Source of the DNA: Ferrovibrio terrae_A
Lineage (GTDB): Bacteria > Pseudomonadota > Alphaproteobacteria > Ferrovibrionales > Ferrovibrionaceae
Reading direction: 5' to 3'
NCBI RefSeq assembly: GCF_943372915.1
Contig: NZ_CALSAN010000010.1
Span: forward strand, 62,001-126,000
Length of the DNA stretch: 64,000 nucleotides
How positions within the stretch are numbered: position 1 is the stretch's first letter; each line of letters opens with the position of its first letter. Of the stretch, positions 1 through 7,795 are shown piece after piece. Below the pieces are notes generated by a model, which saw only the letters and a list, made by a program, of their open reading frames with translations, did not search any database and was not told the DNA's origin. Position numbers and translations under genes: made by a program.

Positions 1-907
1 TCGAATCCTTCGCGGCTTTAATCACGCTTTGCGGATCGGCCTCCTTGGCCTTTTCCCACTTCTCCAATGTCCAGCCAGCCGGCAGATAGCCATTCAGCGG
101 ATCATGGGCGCTGGTCTGATCGGTGACAGCATCAGGGCGGATACCGCGTTTCACCATCTCGGGCAGGATTTCGGCGGCATTGCCCAGAAGCCCTACCGAG
201 ATGGCCTTACCGGCTGCCTTGGCTTCATTGAGCAGGCCAAGCGCCTGGTCCAGCGTTTCGGCCTGTTTGTCGAGGTAGCCGGTGCGCAGCCGCATCTCGA
301 TCCGCGACGGCTGGCATTCGATGGCCAGCATCGAGGCACCAGCCATGGTGGCGGCAAGTGCCTGGGCACCGCCCATACCGCCCAGGCCGGCGGTGAGAAT
401 CCAGCGGCCCTTCAGGTTACCGCCGTAATGCTGGCGGCCCATCTCGACGAAGGTTTCGTAGGTGCCCTGCACGATGCCCTGGCTCCCGATATAGATCCAG
501 GAGCCGGCCGTCATCTGGCCGTACATCATCAGGCCTTTGCGGTCGAGTTCATGAAAATGGTCCCAGGTCGCCCATTCCGGCACTAGGTTGGAATTGGCCA
601 GCAGCACGCGGGGCGCATCCTCATGGGTGCGGAACACCCCAACCGGTTTGCCCGATTGTACTAGCAGGGTTTCATCGGGCTTGAGGGCGGTGAGGGCCTT
701 CTGGATCTGATCGAAGGCCTGCCAGTTGCGCGCCGCCCTGCCGATGCCGCCATAGACCACCAGCTCTTCCGGTTTTTCGGCCACGTCAGGGTCGAGGTTG
801 TTCCGCATCATCCGGTAAGCGGCTTCGATTTGCCAGTTGCTGGTATGCAGCTCGCTACCATGCGGGCTGCGGATCACACGGGTGTTGTCGCGACGGTTAT
901 CGGACAT
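1..907 (-). CDS. hutU: urocanate hydratase (urocanase), 5' part only
   Basis: Second enzyme of histidine degradation: it hydrates urocanate to imidazolone propionate in the cytoplasm, using tightly bound NAD+. The gene reads leftwards from ATG at 907 and leaves the window at base 1, so about 302 of the usual roughly 555 residues are seen. The translation starts MSDNRRDNTRVIRSPHG and has the family stretches TLLVQSGKPVGVF, SNLVPEWATWDHFHELD, LMMYGQMTAGSWIYIGSQG and the glycine-rich ILTAGLGGMGGAQ of the NAD site. It lies 9 bp behind hutC and is probably cotranscribed with it; other hut genes would lie beyond the left edge. Confidence 0.96.
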   Translation of the reverse strand, partial: MSDNRRDNTRVIRSPHGSELHTSNWQIEAAYRMMRNNLDPDVAEKPEELVVYGGIGRAARNWQAFDQIQKALTALKPDETLLVQSGKPVGVFRTHEDAPRVLLANSNLVPEWATWDHFHELDRKGLMMYGQMTAGSWIYIGSQGIVQGTYETFVEMGRQHYGGNLKGRWILTAGLGGMGGAQALAATMAGASMLAIECQPSRIEMRLRTGYLDKQAETLDQALGLLNEAKAAGKAISVGLLGNAAEILPEMVKRGIRPDAVTDQTSAHDPLNGYLPAGWTLEKWEKAKEADPQSVIKAAKDS

Positions 908-916
908 GGCGGCCTC

Positions 917-1678
917 TTACAGATAGGTGCGCTTGGACGTGCCGTCGGCGCGGTAGGAAAAGCGGGTGGTAAAGCGATGCGCGTGGCCGGGGTGCCACAA
1001 GGTGGCCGTGGTCACGATCTGGCTGCCCGACCAGGTGCGGCGACGCAGCCGCAGGCAGGGTTCGTTCGCATTCATTTTGAGCAGCTTGCGAATCCGCGCA
1101 TCCGGCATGGCGGCCTCGACGATATGCTCGACCTCGGTCGCAGGTGCCGTCTGCATCAGGAATTCATTGGGCGTGATGGCCGTGAAATCCGCATCGAGAT
1201 AACCGGGAGCGGTCGCAGGATTGACGAAGCGGTCTTCCACCTGCAGCGGGATGCCATCGGCCAGATGCACCAGTACGGAATGATAGACGGCGGCATTGGC
1301 ATTGAGGCCGAGATCGCGGGCGGTCTCCTGGCTCGCTTTTTCGGCGTTCAGCAGTTCAACCCTTGCGGCATGGCGCTGGCCGCGTTCGGCGATTTCCTCG
1401 GCAATATTGCGCAGTTCGACCAGATTGAAGATCGGCCGCTTCTCGGCCACAAAGGTTCCGGTGCCCTGAACGCGAACCAATAGACCCTCATGGGTCAGCT
1501 CACGCAGCGCCCGGTTCACCGTCATACGGCTGACCTTGAGCTGTTTGACCAGGGCGCTTTCCGAGGGCACCTGGTCACCGGCGCGCCAGTCGCCGCCTTC
1601 GATATGCTTGACGATGAATTCCTTGACCCGGCGATACCGCGGCGTCGGTCCGTGCTGCGTGGCTGCTGACCCGGACAT
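917..1678 (-). CDS. hutC: HutC, GntR-family repressor of histidine utilisation
   Basis: 253-residue GntR/HutC regulator. Residues about 12-75 form the winged helix-turn-helix (RYRRVKEFIVKHIEGGDW, VPSESALVKQLKVSRMTVNRALREL, VRVQGTGTFVAE). Residues about 95-240 form the UTRA effector domain, which in HutC proteins binds urocanate. It reads into hutU with a 9-bp gap, so regulator and first enzyme share a transcript. A 12-bp palindrome lies about 50 bp upstream of the start, which fits autorepression released by urocanate. The ATG at 1678 gives a full-length family N-terminus. Confidence 0.93.
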   Translation of the reverse strand: MSGSAATQHGPTPRYRRVKEFIVKHIEGGDWRAGDQVPSESALVKQLKVSRMTVNRALRELTHEGLLVRVQGTGTFVAEKRPIFNLVELRNIAEEIAERGQRHAARVELLNAEKASQETARDLGLNANAAVYHSVLVHLADGIPLQVEDRFVNPATAPGYLDADFTAITPNEFLMQTAPATEVEHIVEAAMPDARIRKLLKMNANEPCLRLRRRTWSGSQIVTTATLWHPGHAHRFTTRFSYRADGTSKRTYL

Positions 1679-1711
1679 CGGTTTCCCTGCCCCCGAAGTG
1701 TAATCAGGGGG

Positions 1712-1736
1712 AGTATAAGTTCAATTGTATATACAA
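1712..1736 (-). promoter_or_regulatory. hut promoter with palindromic HutC operator
   Basis: TTGTATATACAA at 1725-1736 is a perfect 12-bp palindrome between the divergent hutC and glycosyltransferase starts. Known HutC operators are palindromes of the CTTGTATnTACAAG kind, so the match is close. On the minus strand TATACT (1712-1717) could serve as the -10 box, so HutC binding would cover the promoter upstream of it. The assignment to HutC is inferred from sequence similarity and position. Confidence 0.7.
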
Positions 1737-1813
1737 GTCCAGCCGAGGCAAAACCTCGCAAGGGCGGGCGAATCTGTGTAAAACCCACCGACGCAACACC
1801 CTTAGCCAGAAAC

Positions 1814-2707
1814 GTGACGCGCGCAGTGACCAAAACGGTGGCCCCAACGGTGACAGTCGTGACCGTAACCCATTACAGCGAGCGCGTAATCGGCGAGTTC
1901 CTCGCCCATTTGCCGCCGGGCCGACCGCTGGTGGTGACCGACAACGCCAGCCGTGATTCGACCCGCGACCTGATTCGCAGCCGGGTGCCGCAAGCCACCA
2001 TCATCGCCAATGATATCGGCCGCGGTTTCGGCAATGCTGCCAACCAGGGGTTGGCGCAGGCGGCTGGCGATTTCGTGCTGCTGGTCAATCCCGATGCCAA
2101 GCTCCAACCGGACTGCCTGGATCGGCTCCTCGCGGCCGCTGAGCGCTATCCCGAGGCCGGCGTATTGGCACCGGCCCTGCGCACCCCGGCCGGCGGCTGG
2201 GAAGTCTCGCACGATGTGGACATGTTCCGCCGGGCTGGGATGTCAGCCAAGCGGACCGACCCTGAACCCGAAGGCGATATCTGCGCGGATTACGTTTCAG
2301 GTGCGGCTATGCTGGTGCGCCGCGCCGCGCTCGATGCAGTGCCTGGCTTCGATCCGGCGATTTTCCTCTATTACGAGGATGATGATTTCTGCATCCGCCT
2401 GCGCCGGGCCGGCTGGTGCCTGATCCGTGTTGCTGATGCAGTCACCGATCATGTCGGCGGGGGCTCGATCAAGCGCAGTTGGGACAAGCATTGGGAGAAG
2501 TTCTGGCATATGGCTTGGTCGCGGCTCTATATCGAGCGCAAGTATCGTGGCCGCGCCGCCATGTGGCGGATCGCCCTGCCAGCCCTCCTGCGCTTCGGCC
2601 TCAAGGCGCCGCTTTACCTGCTCACCGATTTCCGCAACAAGGGCCTGCGCGATGCGGGCCGGTTCTGCGGTACGCTGGCTTATCTGATGGGGATGAAGTC
2701 GAGATGA
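1814..2707 (+). CDS. glycosyltransferase family 2 (rhamnosyltransferase-like)
   Basis: 297-residue GT-A fold glycosyltransferase that would move a sugar from a nucleotide donor onto a growing surface glycan at the inner membrane. Visible motifs: N-terminal VTVVTVTHYSE, nucleotide-binding DNASRDSTRDL, a DxD-like NPDAKLQPD near residue 95, and YYEDDDFCIRLRRAGW near residue 190 as the acceptor/base region. No membrane span is obvious. The start is GTG 1814; a second in-frame GTG lies at 1826. It opens the deoxysugar operon and overlaps the next gene by ATGA at 2704. Donor and acceptor cannot be told from sequence; the neighbouring CDP-sugar genes suggest a deoxysugar donor. Confidence 0.87.
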   Translation: MTRAVTKTVAPTVTVVTVTHYSERVIGEFLAHLPPGRPLVVTDNASRDSTRDLIRSRVPQATIIANDIGRGFGNAANQGLAQAAGDFVLLVNPDAKLQPDCLDRLLAAAERYPEAGVLAPALRTPAGGWEVSHDVDMFRRAGMSAKRTDPEPEGDICADYVSGAAMLVRRAALDAVPGFDPAIFLYYEDDDFCIRLRRAGWCLIRVADAVTDHVGGGSIKRSWDKHWEKFWHMAWSRLYIERKYRGRAAMWRIALPALLRFGLKAPLYLLTDFRNKGLRDAGRFCGTLAYLMGMKSR

Positions 2708-3477
2708 AAGCAGTGATTCTGGCCGGCGGGCGCGGTACCCGCATAGCCGAGGAAAGCGTGCTGCGACCCAAACCGATGGTCGAGATCGGCACCCGCCCGA
2801 TCCTGTGGCATATCATGAAGATCTACGCGGCGCATGGCATCACCGATTTCGTGATCTGCCTTGGCTATAAGGGGTACATGATCAAGGAATATTTCGCCAA
2901 CTACGTACTGCATGCTGCCGACGTGACGGTTGATCTGGCCAACAACCGACTGGAATACCTCAGCGGCGCGCCTGAACCGTGGAAAGTCACGCTGGTGGAA
3001 ACCGGCGAGGCGACCGAGACCGGCGGCCGTCTCAAGCGCGTCGCGCGCTGGCTGCAGGATGAAGAGACCTTCTGCCTCACCTATGGCGATGGCGTTGCCG
3101 ATATCGATGTCACGGCATCGATCGCCTTCCATCGTGCCCATGGCAAGCTGGCGACGATGACGGCGGTCAGCCCACCGGGCCGTTTCGGCGCGCTGACCCT
3201 GGAGGGGGATCGCATTACCGGTTTCCGCGAGAAACCGCGCGGCGATGGCGGCCTGATCAACGGCGGCTTTTTCGTGCTGTCGTCCAAGGTGCTGGACTAT
3301 ATCGTCGACGAAAGCACGATCTGGGAACGCGAGCCGCTGGAAAGGCTGGCCACGCAGGACCAGCTGCGTGCCTTCCGCCATGATGGCTTCTGGCAGCCGA
3401 TGGACACCGTGCGCGAACGCAGCGTGCTCGAAGCACTGTGGGCCAGCGGCAAGGCGCCCTGGAAGACGTGGGCCTGA
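2704..3477 (+). CDS. rfbF: glucose-1-phosphate cytidylyltransferase
   Basis: Makes CDP-D-glucose from CTP and glucose-1-phosphate, the entry point to CDP-6-deoxyhexoses. The 257-residue protein matches the usual family length. It starts with the nucleotidyltransferase signature MKAVILAGGRGTRIAEES followed by PKPMVEIGTRPILWHIMK. FCLTYGDGVADID holds the metal-binding Asp and FREKPRGDGGLINGGFFV lies in the sugar-phosphate site. Start ATG 2704 overlaps the glycosyltransferase stop (ATGA); the frame is open further upstream but that part is only the other gene's shadow. It sits directly before rfbG, its usual partner. Confidence 0.95.
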   Translation: MKAVILAGGRGTRIAEESVLRPKPMVEIGTRPILWHIMKIYAAHGITDFVICLGYKGYMIKEYFANYVLHAADVTVDLANNRLEYLSGAPEPWKVTLVETGEATETGGRLKRVARWLQDEETFCLTYGDGVADIDVTASIAFHRAHGKLATMTAVSPPGRFGALTLEGDRITGFREKPRGDGGLINGGFFVLSSKVLDYIVDESTIWEREPLERLATQDQLRAFRHDGFWQPMDTVRERSVLEALWASGKAPWKTWA

Positions 3478-3481
3478 ACCG

Positions 3482-4534
3482 ATGGCGCTGACGCGCGACT
3501 TCTGGCGCGGCCGTCGCGTCCTGCTGACCGGTCATACCGGTTTTAAGGGCGCCTGGGCCGCACGCTGGCTGACCCGGCTGGGTGTCACGGTCTACGGTTT
3601 TGCATTGCCGCCGGATACTGACCCCAGCCTGCATACGCAGCTGAAGACGCCGCTGGCCGGTGAATGGCTGGCCGATCTGCGCGACGCGGCGGCAGTGCGG
3701 GAGGCGCTGACGGACTCCAGACCTGATATCGTGCTGCATCTGGCTGCCCAAGCTTTGGTACCGGCTAGCTATCGCGACCCGGTCAGCACCTGGACGTCCA
3801 ATGTGATCGGTACGATCAACTTGCTGGAGGCGATGCGCCATTATCCGCAACCGCTGACCGCCGTGATCGTCACCACTGACAAGGTTTATGCCAACAACGA
3901 AAGCGGTGCGGCTTTCCCTGAAGATGCACCGTTGGGTGGCGACGATCCTTATTCAGCTTCAAAAGCCGCTACCGAAATCGCCACCCACAGCTGGGTGAAG
4001 AGTTTTTTTGCTGGTCGGCACAAAGTGGGCACGGCGCGCGCCGGTAATGTGATCGGCGGTGGCGACTGGTCAGCCGACCGCCTGATCCCGGATATCGTGC
4101 GCGCTGCACAGAAGCAGGAGAGTGTGATCCTTCGCCGGCCGGAAGCGACCCGGCCGTGGCAGCATGTGCTCGATCCTGTATATGGCTACCTGCTTTATGC
4201 CGAGGCTTTGCACGTCCAGAAACCTGGCCTGCCGAAAAGTTTGAATTTCGGCCCGCTGGACGATCAGTCCATCACGGTGGGTGAGATCGCGACCAGCCTG
4301 ACGAAAGCCTTCGGCGCGCCGGCTTGGCGTCATGAGCCGAGGTCGGAACTGGCTGAGAAAGGTGTGTTGGCGCTGGACGCTCGTAAGGCGGCAGCCGCGC
4401 TGGGTTGGCAGCCGCAATTCGCTACCCAGGCTGCGCTGAATGCCACCGTGACGTGGTATCGTGACTGGCTGGCAGGCAGCGATGCTGCCGTGCTGACCGA
4501 CCGGCAGATTGCTGCTTTTGAGGATGGATTATGA
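3482..4534 (+). CDS. rfbG: CDP-glucose 4,6-dehydratase
   Basis: Converts CDP-D-glucose to CDP-4-keto-6-deoxy-D-glucose with bound NAD+. It is a 350-residue extended SDR enzyme with a Rossmann start VLLTGHTGFKGAWAARWL (residues about 13-30), IVTTDKVY as the dehydratase form of the catalytic region, and the active-site pair in DPYSASKAATE (YxxxK). GNVIGGGDWSADRLIPD is characteristic of RfbG. It follows rfbF by 4 bp and overlaps the methyltransferase by ATGA at 4531. Its 4-keto product is the substrate expected for the next three enzymes. Confidence 0.95.
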   Translation: MALTRDFWRGRRVLLTGHTGFKGAWAARWLTRLGVTVYGFALPPDTDPSLHTQLKTPLAGEWLADLRDAAAVREALTDSRPDIVLHLAAQALVPASYRDPVSTWTSNVIGTINLLEAMRHYPQPLTAVIVTTDKVYANNESGAAFPEDAPLGGDDPYSASKAATEIATHSWVKSFFAGRHKVGTARAGNVIGGGDWSADRLIPDIVRAAQKQESVILRRPEATRPWQHVLDPVYGYLLYAEALHVQKPGLPKSLNFGPLDDQSITVGEIATSLTKAFGAPAWRHEPRSELAEKGVLALDARKAAAALGWQPQFATQAALNATVTWYRDWLAGSDAAVLTDRQIAAFEDGL

Positions 4535-5754
4535 GTGAGTGCCGCTTTTGCCATGCGCCGCTGACGCGCAGCTTCGTCGATTTGGGGATGCAGCCACTGG
4601 CCAATTCTTATGTTGCTATGGATAAGGCTGGAAAGCCGGAACCGCGCTATCCGCTGCATGCCCGCGTCTGTGATAGTTGCCTACTGGTGCAGGTGGACCA
4701 TGATGTGCCGGCCGAAGCGATCTTTTCCGACTATGCCTATTTCTCGTCTTACGCTACCAGCTGGGTTGAACACGCGCGGCGCTATTCGGAAGCGATGACT
4801 AAGCGCTTTGGCCTCGGTCCACAGTCGCTGGTGATCGAGGTCGCCAGCAACGACGGTTATCTGCTGCAACATTTTAAGACAGCCGGCATTGGCGTTCTGG
4901 GTGTGGAGCCGGCAGCCAATGTCGCCGCCGTGGCCGAACAGAAGGGTATTCCCTCCGAGGTCGCCTTCTTTAACCGTGATACAGCACAGCGGCTGCGTGA
5001 TGCCGGCAGGGCGGCCGATCTGATGGCGGCCAATAACGTGATGGCTCATGTACCGGAACTCAACCAGTTCATCAGCGGCTTCCCAGTCCTGCTGAAACCA
5101 CAGGGCGTGCTGACGGTAGAATTCCCTCATTTACTGAACCTAATAGAACAGGTGCAGTTCGATACCATTTACCACGAACACTATTCCTACCTGTCGCTGC
5201 TGTCGGCCGAGAGGATTTTCGCTGCCCATGGCATGCGCGTCTTCGATGTGGAGGAGTTGTCGACCCACGGCGGCTCGCTGCGGTTGTTTGTCTGCCATCG
5301 CGATGCGACACATGCGAATGCGCCGGGTCTGGCGCAGATCCGCAAAAAGGAAGCTGCGGCCGGACTGGATGCTCTAGTGGCCTATGATGATTTTGCCCCG
5401 CGGGTGATGGCGGTGCGTGACGAGTTGCGTGGCTTCCTGGCGGCGTCGAAGGCGGACGGCAAAACGGTCTGTGCTTATGGCGCGGCGGCCAAGGGCAACA
5501 CGCTGCTGAATTACTGCGGCATCACCGCGCAGGATATCGTTGCGGTGTACGACAAGAATCCGCACAAGCAGAATCACCTGCTGCCGGGATCGCAGATTCC
5601 AATCCGCGGGCCGGAAGCGATTGCCGCCGACCGGCCTGACTACCTGCTGATCTTGCCGTGGAACCTGAAGAACGAAGTTGCAGCCGAACAGGCGCAGGTC
5701 CGCAACTGGGGTGGGCATTTCGTCATCGCCATCCCGGAACTGCAGCTTTTCTGA
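4531..5754 (+). CDS. NDP-4-keto-6-deoxyhexose C-methyltransferase (TylCIII/TcaB9 type)
   Basis: 407-residue three-domain SAM methyltransferase of the family that adds a methyl branch to C-3 of 4-keto-6-deoxysugars. The N-terminal zinc module has CRFCHAPL (residues 4-7) and a second CxxC in VCDSCLLVQV. The SAM fold carries VIEVASNDGYLLQHF, this family's form of the glycine motif. FDTIYHEHYSYLSL holds the Tyr/His residues implicated in catalysis in TcaB9, and the C-terminal domain has YGAAAKGNTLLNYCGI. It overlaps rfbG and touches the epimerase (TGATG). The family assignment is strong; the C-3 position is inferred from characterised relatives. Confidence 0.9.
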   Translation: MSECRFCHAPLTRSFVDLGMQPLANSYVAMDKAGKPEPRYPLHARVCDSCLLVQVDHDVPAEAIFSDYAYFSSYATSWVEHARRYSEAMTKRFGLGPQSLVIEVASNDGYLLQHFKTAGIGVLGVEPAANVAAVAEQKGIPSEVAFFNRDTAQRLRDAGRAADLMAANNVMAHVPELNQFISGFPVLLKPQGVLTVEFPHLLNLIEQVQFDTIYHEHYSYLSLLSAERIFAAHGMRVFDVEELSTHGGSLRLFVCHRDATHANAPGLAQIRKKEAAAGLDALVAYDDFAPRVMAVRDELRGFLAASKADGKTVCAYGAAAKGNTLLNYCGITAQDIVAVYDKNPHKQNHLLPGSQIPIRGPEAIAADRPDYLLILPWNLKNEVAAEQAQVRNWGGHFVIAIPELQLF

Positions 5755-6287
5755 TGCAGATCGCGGCGACCGGCTTTGACGGACTGTTCACGGTCGAGAC
5801 CGCGCCGAGCCGCGATGAGCGCGGCTATTTTCACCGCCTTTACGATGTAGATGCTTTCGCTGCGGCAGGCATCTTGTTTACGCCGCGCCAGAGCGGTATC
5901 AGCCATAATGCGAAACGCGGTACTCTGCGTGGCCTGCATTTCCAGGCTGCGCCGGCCAGCCAGGCCAAACTGGTGCGCTGCCTCAGTGGTTCGATCTTCG
6001 ATGTCGTGGTCGATATCCGCGCCGGTTCGGCCACGCGTGGCAAATGGTTCGGCCTTGAACTGACGGCAGAAACGCCGCGTGCATTGTTCGTGCCCGATGG
6101 TTTTGCGCATGGTTTCATCACGCTGAGCGACGATGCCGATGTGCTGTATGAACTCAGCGATGGCGAAAGGCCCGGCTGCGCTGCCGGCCTGCGCTGGAAT
6201 GATCCAGCCATCGGCATCGACTGGCCCTTTGCGCCGCTGGTGATCAATCCGCGCGATGACGGCTGGCCCGACTGGAAAGGCAACTGA
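5754..6287 (+). CDS. RmlC-like dTDP/CDP-4-keto-6-deoxyhexose 3,5-epimerase
   Basis: 177-residue cupin epimerase that would invert C-3 and/or C-5 of the 4-keto sugar. Active-site residues are intact: the catalytic His in LRGLHFQ, Lys in SQAKLVRC, His in DGFAHGFITLS, the Tyr of DVLYELSD and the Asp of WNDPAIGIDWP. Start ATG 5754 shares its A with the preceding stop codon. Because rfbF/rfbG lie beside it and no rmlA, rmlB or rmlD is present, a CDP-linked C-methylated substrate is more likely than dTDP-rhamnose. C-3 versus C-3/C-5 specificity is not readable. Confidence 0.88.
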   Translation: MQIAATGFDGLFTVETAPSRDERGYFHRLYDVDAFAAAGILFTPRQSGISHNAKRGTLRGLHFQAAPASQAKLVRCLSGSIFDVVVDIRAGSATRGKWFGLELTAETPRALFVPDGFAHGFITLSDDADVLYELSDGERPGCAAGLRWNDPAIGIDWPFAPLVINPRDDGWPDWKGN

Positions 6288-6288
6288 C

Positions 6289-6864
6289 ATGTCCGGATGG
6301 CGCCGTCTGCGGGAAAAGCTTGGCTTGCGCAAAGCTAAAGGCTGGCCAGCGCATGTTAGTGTCGGTCGTCATACTTACGGCCTATCGAAACGCAATTTCG
6401 TGCAGCCGCATGCTTCGGCGCCGATCAGCATCGGGGCTTTCTGCTCGATCGGCCCGGAAGTATTGATTTTCGGCCGCGCCGATCATCCCACCGGTCTGGT
6501 CTCGACCTATCCATTCCGTACCAAGCTGCTGGCACCGGATGCCGGCAATGCCGATGCTGTCACCAAAGGCCCGGTAAGGATCGGCAATGACGTGTGGATC
6601 GGTGCGCGAGCCATGATCCTGTCCGGCGTCACGGTGGGCGATGGCGCTATCATCGGCGCGGGTGCTGTGGTGGCACGCGATGTGTCGGCTTACGGCATCG
6701 TAGTCGGAAATCCGGCGGTGCTGTTGAAATACCGGTTTGCGCCCGAGATTGTCTCGGCACTGCTGGCGATTCGCTGGTGGGATTGGCCGGACGAAAAAAT
6801 CCGCGCCTTCGAAGCCGAATTCTACGGGCCGATCGAAGCCTTTATCGCCAAGGCAAAGGTATAG
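6289..6864 (+). CDS. CatB-type hexapeptide O-acetyltransferase
   Basis: 191-residue left-handed beta-helix acyltransferase of the CatB/VatD branch (xenobiotic or sugar acetyltransferase), acetyl-CoA dependent and usually trimeric. Hexapeptide repeats run through ISIGAFCSIGPEVLIF, then VRIGNDVWIGARAMIL and VTVGDGAIIGAGAVVAR, ending with the typical YGIVVGNPAVLLKYRF. The His in ADHPTGLVSTYPF is the usual catalytic residue. It starts 1 bp after the epimerase stop, so its target is probably a hydroxyl of the deoxysugar glycan and not an antibiotic. Confidence 0.85.
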   Translation: MSGWRRLREKLGLRKAKGWPAHVSVGRHTYGLSKRNFVQPHASAPISIGAFCSIGPEVLIFGRADHPTGLVSTYPFRTKLLAPDAGNADAVTKGPVRIGNDVWIGARAMILSGVTVGDGAIIGAGAVVARDVSAYGIVVGNPAVLLKYRFAPEIVSALLAIRWWDWPDEKIRAFEAEFYGPIEAFIAKAKV

Positions 6865-6875
6865 TCGTGCCAAGA

Positions 6876-7748
6876 TTAAGCTTTTAGCGCCTTGCGCAGA
6901 AAGTCTTCCAGTGTCTGCCGCGGTTTCCAGGCCGGTGGCGGCGTTCCATTTTTCCAGGTCTGCATGATTTCACCGTCGCGATAGGGGCGACTGCCCCAGG
7001 CTGCCCGCAGTGGGCGCCCGTTGATCGTCGCGATCAGATCGCCCAATGCGCGAATGCTCAGCGGCCGACCTGATGACAGGGCATAATGTGCGGGATGTGC
7101 GGCACCATTATGCAGTGCCTGCGCGGCGGCGAAGAGGCCCATAACGACATCATCAATGTGCAGCAGATCAATTTCCTGCTCGCCAGGGCTCAGTGCGATC
7201 TCAGTGTCGGTCCGCGCGGCTGCAACTAGCTGCATCAGCAGCTTGTTACGCGTGTCATCAGGGCCATAGGTATCATAGAGCAATACGGTGGCGCAGGGCA
7301 GACCAGTGCGACGGTCGAAATAGACCAGAAAATCTTCGAAGGCTTGCTTACTAGCGGCATAGAGCGAAGCTGGCATGTAGGCGCCGCGCACATTCAGTTG
7401 CGATGCCGTGCCAGTGTTAACAAAGGCGCGACACCCGCTACGGGTGGCGGCATCTGCAAATTGCGTAGCGAAGCCGAGATTGGCTGCCAGCAGGGCAGGA
7501 ATCTCGGCGGCTGTGGTGTCATGCATGTACCGCGTGGCCAGGTGATAGCAGGTGCTGGGCCGTATTTGCAGCAGTAGCGGGCCAAGGGTCAGCGGGTCAT
7601 CTATGCGATGCAGTATTGCGGCATTTGGCAGGCCGTCGGTGCGCGACCCCTGGCGTGCCAGTACATGCACATCCTCGCCGCTTTCGACGAGATGCCGCAC
7701 CAAGTGTCGGCCGATAAAGCCGGTGCCGCCAGAAACCACGATGGTCAT
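6876..7748 (-). CDS. extended SDR NDP-sugar 4-ketoreductase-like protein
   Basis: 290-residue NAD(P)-dependent epimerase/dehydratase family protein. It starts TIVVSGGTGFIGRHLVRHL (GGxGFxG nucleotide site), has FVNTGTASQL around the catalytic Ser/Thr and YAASKQAFEDF as the YxxxK pair. EIDLLHIDDVVMGLFAA is the substrate-side motif of sugar SDRs. It converges on the acetyltransferase with an 11-bp gap, at the end of a cassette that otherwise lacks a 4-ketoreductase, so it probably reduces the C-methylated 4-keto sugar (RfbJ/TylCII-like role). This is inference; an epimerase is possible. Confidence 0.8.
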   Translation of the reverse strand: MTIVVSGGTGFIGRHLVRHLVESGEDVHVLARQGSRTDGLPNAAILHRIDDPLTLGPLLLQIRPSTCYHLATRYMHDTTAAEIPALLAANLGFATQFADAATRSGCRAFVNTGTASQLNVRGAYMPASLYAASKQAFEDFLVYFDRRTGLPCATVLLYDTYGPDDTRNKLLMQLVAAARTDTEIALSPGEQEIDLLHIDDVVMGLFAAAQALHNGAAHPAHYALSSGRPLSIRALGDLIATINGRPLRAAWGSRPYRDGEIMQTWKNGTPPPAWKPRQTLEDFLRKALKA

Positions 7749-7795
7749 GGCGGATGCTTAGCGGGTTTTGCCTGACGAGGGAAGACGGTTTGGAA

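Noticed and set aside
5754..6287. dTDP-rhamnose synthesis (rmlC)
   Set aside because: No rmlA, rmlB or rmlD is present and the neighbours are rfbF/rfbG; a CDP-sugar substrate fits better.
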